Assembly (NCBI GenBank): GCA_036250195.1
Contig: JAVHZZ010000003.1
Location: 339,269,375-339,333,374, forward strand
Source of the DNA: Mixophyes australis
Taxonomy: Eukaryota > Chordata > Amphibia > Anura > Limnodynastidae
DNA: 64,000 nt
Reading direction: 5' to 3'
Within the stretch, counting starts at the first letter, position 1. Each line of letters begins with the position of its first letter. The notes under the pieces were generated by a model. That model ran no database searches. It saw nothing but the letters and a program-made list of their open reading frames with translations, and had not been told where the DNA came from. Position numbers and translations under genes: made by a program. Below are positions 56,181 through 64,000 of this stretch, piece by piece.

Positions 56181-56427
56181 TGCGCCGCTCCTCACTGAAT
56201 GTCGGGCGTGACTTGATAACGTCACGCCCGACATTCAGTGTGAACAGAGCAGAGAGGAAGGAGGAGGAATTCCGGTGCCGCGATCACGTGAGTATATGTT
56301 CTATTTTTTTAAGTACCCGCTCCCCCACCAACAAAGGGGCCCCCGGGAAGAAAAAAAAAGCCAAACAGAAAAAAAATAATTGTCCGGGCCCGGGTAATTA
56401 GCACTCGTCCCCCCTCTTGTCTGCAGA
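56175..56427 (-). mobile_element. Truncated relative of the hAT-type element at 12044-12894
   Basis: CCGGGCCCGGGTAATTAGCA near the right end matches in reverse complement the left part of the 12044 element (GTACTAATTACCTGGGCCCG). An 18-bp perfect hairpin stem (56195-56212 with 56221-56238), CTGAATGTCGGGCGTGAC, matches the inner hairpin of that element. The minisatellite part is absent and no target duplication is seen. Confidence 0.65.
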
Positions 56428-56750
56428 GAGCAGTCTTAATGACGGATTTAGTAACCCTGCCATTCTTGCATTTGCTTTCTCTGATTCGATTAAAAAAAAT
56501 TAAATACTCAGAAGTGTTGATATCCCCTTTTCATTGCACCCAAACCTCCTTTGCATGTTCAGACTTACTATTACTCTGATTGAATGCATAAATAACCACA
56601 GGGAAACCAATGTAAGTTTGGCAAAAAGTCACAGTTTTTATTTAAACAAAAATGGTGGCAGTCACTTTTACCCCGGGGTTGGACAAAGCTTTCTCTGGGG
56701 AAATGTTTTTTCTCCCTCCCCTGGTTTCATTCAGAAGAGCAACATTATGG
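56428..56750. other. No gene recognised
   Basis: AT-rich spacer; the 76-codon frame at 56534-56764 has no known motif. Confidence 0.4.
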
Positions 56751-56774
56751 CACAGAGCATATAAGTAAAACAAG

Positions 56775-57025
56775 GTATTGAAAGTTATGCTCTTAGCAAC
56801 CGATGAATACTCTGGCAATGTAAATTATTTTTGAATTGTTGTACTATGGGTGCAGACCACATTCATCTCTCAGCATCCTAATTAATTTATATGGATGCAA
56901 GCTAATGAAAGACATGCTCTTGGCAACCAATGAATACTCTGGCAATGTATTGTGTGCCTAATTTTTGAATATTTGTAGTTGGGGTGCAGGCCACATTCAT
57001 CTCTTGGCATCCTCATTTATTTATA
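56775..57025. repeat. Tandem duplication, about 125-bp unit, two copies
   Basis: ATGCTCTTAGCAACCGATGA, ATACTCTGGCAATGTA, GCAGACCACATTCATCTCT and CAGCATCCTAATT recur once with small changes. Confidence 0.75.
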
Positions 57026-57039
57026 TAGCGACAGCAAAT

Positions 57040-57480
57040 TAGATAGAATTGAATACATTGAAAAATAGGAAAAAAATTTGAATATATAGCGTTTTTTTGA
57101 AGGATCCATCTGCGTGCTGACAGTCACAGACAGCCTTCTTTAAATATAAATTTCACTGAATGACCCTTCCAAAATATAAATATATTGAAAAATTGAAAAG
57201 ATTAGAATATATAGCGTATTTTTGGGGGGTCCAGCAGTCTCGAACAGCCTTCTTTAAATATAGATTTCACTGAACGACTCTTCCAAAATATAAAAGTATT
57301 GAAAAATAGAAAAGATTAAAATATATAGCATTTTTTAAGGGGGGGCCAGCTGCGTGCTGACCCTCACAAACAGCATTCTTTTAAATAGAGATTTCACTGA
57401 ATGGCCCTTCCAAAATATAAAAGTATTGAAAAATAGAGAAGATTAAAATATAATAATATATAGCCTTTTTTGGGGCGTTC
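57040..57480. repeat. Tandem array, about 120-130 bp unit, three and a half copies
   Basis: Units share ATTGAAAAATAG, GAATATATAGCG, CACAGACAGCCTTCTTTAAA, TTTCACTGAATGACCCTTCC and AAAATATAAA. The array sits upstream of a hAT-like terminus at 58152. Confidence 0.8.
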
Positions 57481-58152
57481 AACTGCTGCTGAATCTCCCA
57501 TGCAAACACCCAGTTTTTTTTCTACATTATTTTTTATTTGAGTTGTCATTGTCTCACACAAGATTACTTTTACTGGAAAAACTTTCAAGTTTAAAAGAAA
57601 GAAATCTGTTTGTGTTTTGGATTCTGCTGCTAATATTCTGGCAACAAAAGGACACTGTTTTTCTCAAAGAATATACTAGTAGTAGTTCAGGATGATAGCT
57701 ATCTAACTCTTTATATACTGTCAAGTACCATTAGATATATGCAATGCAATGCATTAACAACAACCAGTAGCAACTAATCTGTCTAAAGGGTATTTAAGAT
57801 TTTAATTAACAGCAATTGATCAGCAAACTATTGTATCTGACTATTCTCTACAGAACTTCTTTAAAATAATGACAGGATTCTACTGCTTTCCTATGTCCCT
57901 GGTTCATCCTAAAGGCTATTTTATTAGCAAAGCACCCCCTACCTACACACTGTCTCTTCTAAAATGGTACTGAAGAAAAGGAGGGAAGACTATATATATA
58001 GCACACATTTTGTAAAAAAAACCAAAACCCGGAAATGACCTTGCGCCTGGTTTTGAGATCCGAGGTTGGTGGGAGAAACCGAGTCACAATTCGTTTTCAC
58101 TTGGAACATCAGATTTCAGCAGATTTCATGTATCCCAAACCGCTCATCTCTA
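57040..58152. mobile_element. Probable hAT element with right terminus only
   Basis: The right end reads AACCGCTCATCTCTA, whose reverse complement TAGAGATGAGCGG resembles the TAGAGATG end of the element at 31140. The preceding ACCAAAACCCGG and GGTTTTGAGATCCGAG words also recall the right terminal module at 31720-31804. The left end and target duplication were not found, so the left coordinate is provisional. Confidence 0.5.
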
Positions 58153-58172
58153 ATATATATTTATACATATAT

Positions 58173-58464
58173 ATCATACTTGCCTGCTTTTGCCTGGCTA
58201 CCTGCTTGAGATCACTGAAGAGGGGTGTGGGGAGAGGGGAGAAGGGGGCAGGGCTTCGCGAATCGTGTCATTTTGGCCCCACCTCCAGTGACGTAATGCC
58301 TGCTTTGGGGTCTTTTTACAGTGATAAAAAGATCCAAAGCAGGCAAAATGCCACTGGGGGAGGGGCCAAAATGGCGCAATTTGGTGAGCCCCACACCTCC
58401 ATGCCGGAAGATGCGGGAGAATTGCTAGCTTGACCTACTCGGAATTCGGGAGAGTTGGCATGAA

Positions 58465-58472
<8 letters not shown>
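58173..58472. mobile_element. MITE, family C copy 2
   Basis: The left end TATCATACTTGCC and the reverse-complement right end TATCATTCATGCC match in 11 of 13 positions. The interior has an imperfect palindrome around GCCTGCTTTGGGGTC and GATCCAAAGCAGGC. GAATTCGGGAGAG near the right end is shared with copy 1 (32042-32308). It is followed at once by a (TA)n tract. Confidence 0.7.

Positions 58473-58497
<25 letters not shown>
58467..58497. repeat. (TA)n microsatellite
   Basis: About fifteen TA units directly after the MITE. Confidence 0.9.
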
Positions 58498-58499
<2 letters not shown>

Positions 58500-58925
58500 A
58501 GTTAACCCGTGCATGATACTCATGCATTCTAGTCAAATCAAGCTACTTAAGGTGTTAAAAAGGTTCTTGTCATGCATTTGGGCCATAGCCCAGGCCTCAA
58601 CCACCAACCACTCCCCACTGTCACCCCCGGCAACCACCAACCACTCCCCACTGTCACTTCTCCTTCAAGAAATATATATATATATTTTTTTAATCTTTAT
58701 ATAAACACTTTTAACAATTAACAAATTAAATTAACAAATTAAAAACATCTTAGTATACCAAATTTCAGCCCTTTCTAAATTTTTTCCCCCACACACACTA
58801 AGAATTTAGTAGGTCAGTGTATAACTCCGCCCAGCAGGTGGCGCTGCAGCTTGGTTTTATATTTTACACACACACACACACACACACAGACTAACACACG
58901 CCACTAGACATTTATATTATAGATA
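58498..58925. other. Unclassified interspersed repeat
   Basis: The stretch starts ACAAGTTAACCCGTGCATGA, contains a 28-bp direct duplication around CAACCACCAACCACTCCCCA, GCAGGTGGCGCTGCAG and a (CA)n run (58866-58889), and ends near CTAGACATTTATATTATAGA. The left words look like a known type of repeat start, but I cannot name its class. Confidence 0.4.
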
Positions 58926-58938
58926 AATACACATTATA

Positions 58939-59102
58939 TAGTGATGAAAGTGTGTGTGTGTGTGTGTGTGTGTGTGGGGGGGGGGGGGGGGCGTATACAG
59001 GGGTACTGCCACTTCGACCTGCTGCTTTCATTGTAAAACTTTAAATTCCCATTGACTTGCATCTTCTATACTGCCATTTCTAAATGTCCGCTTCTACCAC
59101 TG
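58939..59102. mobile_element. Short hAT-type MITE, diverged copy, expanded by (TG)n(G)n
   Basis: The right half (CATTGTAAAACTTTAAATTCCC, CTTCTACCACTGAG) parallels the 45676-45823 MITE. The left half has been expanded by a (TG)n run (58951-58976) followed by about fifteen G (to 58991). No target duplication is readable. Confidence 0.6.
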
Positions 59103-59110
59103 AGTAAGAG

Positions 59111-59863
59111 CATATATTGTCACTACAAGTGCATTCCTGTATGATAAGTATCGGATGAGTGATTAGTAGGTAGGCCTTTTCGAGTGACTGCATATAGTGC
59201 GCAGGGGACTGAATACAACAACGTAAACACTTTTGGAGGGAAGCAATTACCTTTAAAAAGGAGCCAAAAGCAATCTCTTTAAATGCCTCCTTTATTAATA
59301 AAGCATACACACAAACCAGTATTCATGATCCAGTAAGACTCTGCTTACCATTAACCTAAAAAAATAATTTCTGAATTTCTAATGTTTAGTTGATAACACG
59401 CTTTGGGTTAAATAGTTTACTAGCAAATTGACCTGTAAACTTGTAAACAAATATCAAGTGGATGCAAATCAATGAATAAGATATCTAGAAATGGAAATAA
59501 TTAGCAACAGGTAATTCTTCTTTCCTAATGTGTATCTATTTATTACATGAGATATTTATTTGAATAATAAAATAAACTATAATGAACTGAAACTTCTAAA
59601 GTGTTAATGAGCCATTTATTGAAACAGGAACTTTCGAATTTTCATTTCTGACTCATTTTGTATCATTTTGGTGACCTTTCCTCAGTGTTCCCATGACGGA
59701 TTTCACATTCAGTTCCATGAAGCTATCTTCTAATACCCAGCTGTGTGACCCGCCGAACATTAATCATTACTATGAAAAATACATTTGGACCACCTGACAG
59801 GATATGTGATAGATCAAGCACCATGTTTTTTTTTTATGTGTGGATATGATGTTGTATGATATT
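59111..59863. other. No gene recognised
   Basis: AT-rich sequence with short frames only. Confidence 0.4.
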
Positions 59864-60182
59864 GGGCCAGCACAGTGGCGTAGTGGTTAGCACTTCTGCC
59901 TCACAGCACTGGGGTCATAAGTTTAATTCCCAACCATGGACTTATCTGTGTGGAGTTTGTATGTTCTCCCTGTGTTTGAGTGGGTTTCCTCCAGGTGCTC
60001 TGGTTTCCTTCCACACTCCAAAAACATACTAGTAGGTTAATTGGCTGCTATCAAAAATTGACCCTAGTGTGCGTGTTAGGGAATTTAGACTGTAAGCTCC
60101 AATGGGGCAGGGACTGACATGAGTGAGTTCTCTGTACAGTGCTGCAGAAATAGTGGTGCTATATATATAAATGATGATGATG
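59864..60182 (+). mobile_element. SINE with tRNA-like head and L2-like tail, copy 2
   Basis: It has an A-box TGGCGTAGTGG (59876-59886) and B-box-like AGTTTAATTCC (59920-59930). The body and tail are as in 24031-24371, ending GGTGCTATATATATAAATGA with (GAT)n. The A-box is closer to consensus than in copy 1, the B-box slightly worse. Confidence 0.8.
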
Positions 60183-61027
60183 TATGCACGAATTATGGAA
60201 TAATTAGGGATCACCATAAGTATACTTAGCTCTGCTATGTTTTGCAATTTTATGTTTTTTTAGTCAAAATAAAGGAATATATGATTTCAGTATATTATAT
60301 AGAGTATAATAACACAGAGCCATCACTGACTCAGCACTGTTGAATAGTGTGACTCTATTTCTTCGCTTTGGGGTCTAGTTACCCTTTTCGTGAGCAGCGT
60401 TTCTGTGAATTTACGCTTTGTTGCCTATTAGCAGTGTAATTAAGCACCCAATTGTGTTCTTTTTTCAGTATGTCCATTTGAAGGCTTGCAGTTTGAAGTA
60501 AAAAATAAAAATCTATCTTGTTCATTGATTAAAATCAACATTCTGAGTTAACTGACATCAGCAAGCAGCAACCTTTTCAACAAAACATCTTTTTAATAAG
60601 ACACTTTTCTTAATTACATTCAATGTAACATTCAATAATTCTGTATTCCGTGTCTTTCTCTTATTTAGTTGCATAAACTAATTGCTTTAACGATGTGTGG
60701 CAGAATGGATTGATTAATGAGACACTGTTTAGCTTGAGGTCGTTATAGATATTTCCATTCTAACATGGTTTCAATCCATTCGCTGCTAAATTTCCCTTTT
60801 TGTGCTGTGTATAACTTAGAAAATTGAATGTGTCTTTATGTTGTATTTTGTTAGCTTTAATTTTCACGATGAATGCATCACACATGATTGGTTAGGTTAT
60901 ATTATTTTATTACATACTTGGTTAAGTATTATACCAGGTCATCAGCATTACAATTTGAAAAACCATTCTGTGCCTGATATTGTTATCACGTGATAAAGGC
61001 GCTATACTTTATACTTTCTGAAACATA
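60183..61027. other. No gene recognised
   Basis: AT-rich sequence; no repeats or frames supportable. Confidence 0.4.
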
Positions 61028-61180
61028 GGGCTATATTTACTAAACTGCGGGTTTGAAATAGCAACCAATCATATTCAAGCTTTCATTTATTTAGTGCACT
61101 CTATAAAATGACAGCTATAATCTGGTTGCTATAGGCAACATCTCCACTTTTTCAAACCCACAGTTTAGTAAATATGACCC
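61028..61180. mobile_element. MITE, family D copy 1
   Basis: The ends pair: GGGCTATATTTACTAAACTG with CAGTTTAGTAAATATGACCC, then GGGTTTGA with TCAAACCC. About 150 bp with GGTTGCTATAGGCAACATCT inside. ATA follows both outer edges, perhaps a 3-bp duplication. The same family recurs at 63920. Confidence 0.8.
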
Positions 61181-61184
61181 ATAG

Positions 61185-61395
61185 GGGCATATTCAATTCC
61201 GATCCCGATTCACGGGATCGCGCCGGAACGGCCGCGAACGTAATCCGCGGTACCGCAATAACGTGGATTTTCGTTCGCAGCCCATAGGGCTGCGTACGAA
61301 AATCCGCGTTATTGCGATACCGTATTACCAGCAGTTGTGCGCATTTTCCGCGGTAACGCGCGTTACCGCGAATCGGATCGGAATTGAATATGCCC
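61185..61395. mobile_element. CpG-rich palindromic MITE
   Basis: The outer arms pair GGGCATATTCAATTCCGATC with GATCGGAATTGAATATGCCC. The centre repeats and inverts CGCGGTACCGCAATAACG and CGTTATTGCGATACCG, and TTTTCGTTCGCAGCCCATAG with the following GGGCTGCGTACGAAAA. The CpG density is far above the surroundings. It abuts the preceding MITE with only four bases between. Confidence 0.8.
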
Positions 61396-61956
61396 AATAG
61401 TGTCTTATAATGTCCTGAATAAATAAACTCCTGTTGATGTTCGCATCACGTTCATGTGTGCAGTTTGCAATGCTGTGCGTGGACGGTATTGGAACCTATG
61501 GAGGAGATTGTTGCAACTGAATGTTTACAGATTTACTTAATCTTCGGTTTTCTGTGTGTGTTAAGAGTATGTGCAAAATATCCCTAAAAGAGACCACTCT
61601 TAAACTGGGAGAGCTCCCAGAGCACGTACATGTAGTCCACTGGAGAGATTTCTAAGCACTCATCTTGAAATCAGTTATTTATACAACAATCGGACCCGAT
61701 ACTCAACAGTATAATAGGTATTCACCACATGCAAACGTAGATGGCAGCAGAACCACACAGCAAAAGCTGAGTGTCCGTCTCAAAATAAGTTTTGGTTCAG
61801 TCACATACTAGTCATAATCATGTTGTATCTGAGAACGCAAAGTGCAAGGTTATGCATGTTTTCATTAACTTTCTTCTGGAATTTTCCAATACTGACAATG
61901 TATACTATGTGTGCGGATGTGTATTTGTCTGTGTGTGTGTATATATATATGTATAT
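61396..61956. other. No gene recognised
   Basis: Mixed sequence; the 88-codon frame at 61820-62086 runs into a TG/TA repeat and the LTR and has no known motif. Confidence 0.4.
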
Positions 61957-61960
61957 GTAT

Positions 61961-62574
61961 TGTAACAAAACGCACCCTTCTCATGGCACTTTTGTCACCT
62001 TCTGTTGCAAGAACACCCATCAGATATCAACAACACGAAAACTTCTTCTTTTAAATCAAATATATTTATTGTTTACATCACAATAAATGACACTTCTTCT
62101 GTCAGGATGACACCAGCAAGCAACCCCTTTTGCTTGCACCTCCTGGTGACCCTAATGCTTACTAGACACAGACCAGCTCACTACTGACTGTTCAACTAGT
62201 TCAGCATCCGTCACATCTAACAAGAGCACAACTCAAGATTAAATACACAGGTCTCCTCCCACAGGCTTGGGTGACTGACAGGTGACACTCCCACTTGTCT
62301 TTAAAGGAAGTCTCCACAGGTGCTCTGTAACGCCTATTCAATACAGCCACCCTTATCAGCTCTGCTGCTAGCTGTGGATAGAAACACGTTAAAGCATGTA
62401 AGTAAATCACATTTTACATTTACTTTATCACGTCTCAGATCTGTACATAACTGAACTTAAGCACAGGGCTACACCTGTATATAACTTGGTTTGCAGCCTT
62501 TTACCTGCAGACTGTTATCTCCATAGCTAATTCCACTCTGAGAGGCCTGTGGAAAACCACTCCTCCCTTTGCCA

Positions 62575-62576
<2 letters not shown>
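61961..62576 (-). mobile_element. Solo LTR, 616 bp, within TA-repeat flanks
   Basis: It starts TGTAACAAAACGC and ends TTTGCCACA, with GTAT on both sides (61957-61960 and 62577-62580). On the minus strand AATAAATATATTTG (rc of about 62058-62071) would be a poly(A) signal about 100 bp before the end. The 4-bp duplication sits in simple sequence and could be coincidental, so the ends are less certain than for the other LTRs. Confidence 0.6.

Positions 62577-62585
<9 letters not shown>

Positions 62586-62644
<59 letters not shown>
62586..62644. repeat. (TA)n microsatellite
   Basis: Nearly thirty TA units right after the LTR; a minus-strand frame reads through it as an Ile-Tyr repeat and is not a gene. 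Confidence 0.9.
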
Positions 62645-62647
<3 letters not shown>

Positions 62648-62649
62648 TT

Positions 62650-62975
62650 GTAAAAGAAATATAGATGCTATGGACAGCATGATCTCAAACCACCCCACAG
62701 TGGTTCTAACCAGCACCATGTTATAACAAGTATTTGAAATTCGAATGCATGTTTGATGTCTGCACTTTATCTTATAACTTTAAAAATGGCTGCCTTCTTT
62801 GTGTGTAGATGGTGAGCTCATTTTAAAACTGGCATTACCTCTGGAAATAAGGGGTAGTTGGTTACTATAATTATTCATTTAGTAAATTTTCCATAAGTCT
62901 TAATTATAATAAGTTTATATGAGCCATTTATTTTTGGCGTCTTCTTTAATTTAGTAATCAGCACAGTTTTTCACA
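62650..62975. other. No gene recognised
   Basis: AT-rich spacer. Confidence 0.4.
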
Positions 62976-62976
62976 C

Positions 62977-63270
62977 TTAGGACGTGATTCGTGAAGGCAC
63001 ACATACTGAGCGCAATGTGCGTTTGCTGTAAAACGCGCTTAAATCGGCTCTGCGTACACCCAAATTCATCAAGGAGCATGCATACGAGACTGTCATCACT
63101 AGTACTCGCCCTGTAGCTGGAGCAATAGATACATCAGATAAACAAGTTACTTTGAGACGCTCAAAGCTTGATTCAGACGTGGCTGCGTGTGTCCAAGTTT
63201 GGTACGCCCTCACTGTGCATTAACTATGGGTGAAATCGTAGGTGGTAGTAAGTGTGTTTTGCGCGCTAAG
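62977..63270. mobile_element. Probable old MITE
   Basis: ACGTGATTCGTGAAGGCACA begins a stretch rich in GCGC/ACGC words, ending after TACGCCCTCACTGTGCATTA and TTTTGCGCGCTAAG. It parallels 55809-56020. Terminal repeats are too decayed to define. Confidence 0.45.
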
Positions 63271-63918
63271 ATGCAATGACCTCCATCAGGTCTAAATTTT
63301 TTCTCACATATATTATGCTGCTACAATTTTCATTAGAAGTTTTCAGTTGTGTGAAGTTTTAGCCATGGCAAATACTCTCAGCTGTTTTACACATTTCATT
63401 CTGCAGCTTAGCATCCATTAAGGTTTCATAGTTAGCTTGTCACTCAATATATACCTTCGGGCCTTTAGCTAAGGAGGCTATTAGAAATGCTTTCAATGAA
63501 AAAGTATGTGACACACCGAGATATGATGTTAGTGTGGGTACATGATTTCTGACATTTTAGACTACTAATGACTTTAACGGTTTCAGCGCACGGCAGACAA
63601 ATGTTTCCTTCACAAGGTTAATACAGGAATTTTATGAATTGTACTACAGTGCATCCTCTTTATACCCCCCTTTAGTATCACAATATCTTCAATGCCAAGT
63701 GTATTCTCTCCATAAGTGTGCATTATAATAAATTAAGTGCAATATATGTCACTCTCTTTATAACACTAGTAGGGAAGAGGCAAGTTTTGCAAGGTATGCC
63801 AAAAAGTAGATCCAAACTATAAACAATGGGAGTACCCACAATGGGTCACATATATTTGTGTAGTTTTGAATTGAAAGCAAAATTTACCAGGAACCTCCAG
63901 CAGGCACTGAAGAGACTA
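63271..63918. other. No gene recognised
   Basis: AT-rich sequence; nothing supportable. Confidence 0.4.
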
Positions 63919-63919
63919 A

Positions 63920-64000
63920 GGGGTATGTTTACTAATCCGTAGGTTTGAAAAAGGGGAGATGTTGCCTATAGCAACCAGATACTAGCTGTCATTTTGTAGA
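63920..64000. mobile_element. MITE, family D copy 2, cut by the window end
   Basis: GGGGTATGTTTACTAATCCG, GGTTTGAAAAAGGGGAGATG and TTGCCTATAGCAACCAGAT match the family D element at 61028-61180 in inverted orientation. The rest lies beyond 64000. Confidence 0.75.

Noticed and set aside
62501..62719. 72-codon minus-strand frame with an Ile-Tyr repeat
   Set aside because: It is a read-through of the TA microsatellite.

Overview
This window looks like non-coding vertebrate DNA that is dense in transposable elements, most likely from a frog (anuran amphibian). The evidence is the repeat mixture. It holds L1/Tx1-type and L2/CR1-type LINEs, tRNA-headed SINEs with an L2-like tail, Tc1-like and several hAT-type DNA transposons, Penelope-like foldback insertions, solo LTRs, and families of small palindromic elements of the kind I associate with amphibian genomes. 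The organism call is inference. I recognised no intact host gene, no exon of a known protein, and no tRNA or rRNA gene. The longer open frames are either decayed transposon proteins or frames that stay open by chance through minisatellites.

Layout. Positions 1-3080 hold a decayed hAT transposon: transposase remnants, then a tandem array cut by a solo LTR at 2068-2756. Positions 3150-5450 hold a broken L1/Tx1 reverse transcriptase. Positions 6090-7300 hold the two halves of a Tc1-like transposon in divergent orientation. Positions 8255-10260 hold an L2 tail and two copies of a small palindromic family. A hAT-type element with a clean 8-bp target duplication lies at 12044-12894, and another, with a long CT-rich minisatellite, at 18670-20516. 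SINEs and L2 tails lie at 24031-25333, a solo LTR at 26289-27395 and a 24-bp minisatellite at 28850-29190. A small hAT element at 31140-31804 is related to the one at the window start.

The second half has L2 LINE fragments on both strands (34920-36430, 36890-38665, 51100-52132), one of them split by a 1,100-bp solo LTR. It also has a second L1/Tx1 3' end (40693-41480). A SINE-like copy there is split by a 1.78-kb foldback insertion with arms of about 425 bp (42118-43897), and a smaller foldback insertion of similar design lies at 48676-49365. A further hAT element lies at 53947-55680, a hAT-like terminus with a tandem array at 57040-58152, a second intact SINE at 59864-60182, adjacent palindromic MITEs at 61028-61395 and an LTR inside TA repeats at 61961-62576.

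The best-supported calls are those where target-site duplications can be read directly: hAT-type 8 bp (12044, 18670, 31140, 45676, 53947), LTR 5 bp (2068, 26289, 37451) and long 15-16 bp duplications (42118, 48676). These also give nesting orders. Nothing here acts as an operon or pathway. The most unusual items are the two long-armed foldback insertions (one with a hammerhead-like motif), the hAT families that carry internal tandem arrays, the divergent Tc1 halves, and a perfect 44-bp palindrome at the 5' end of an L2 copy.
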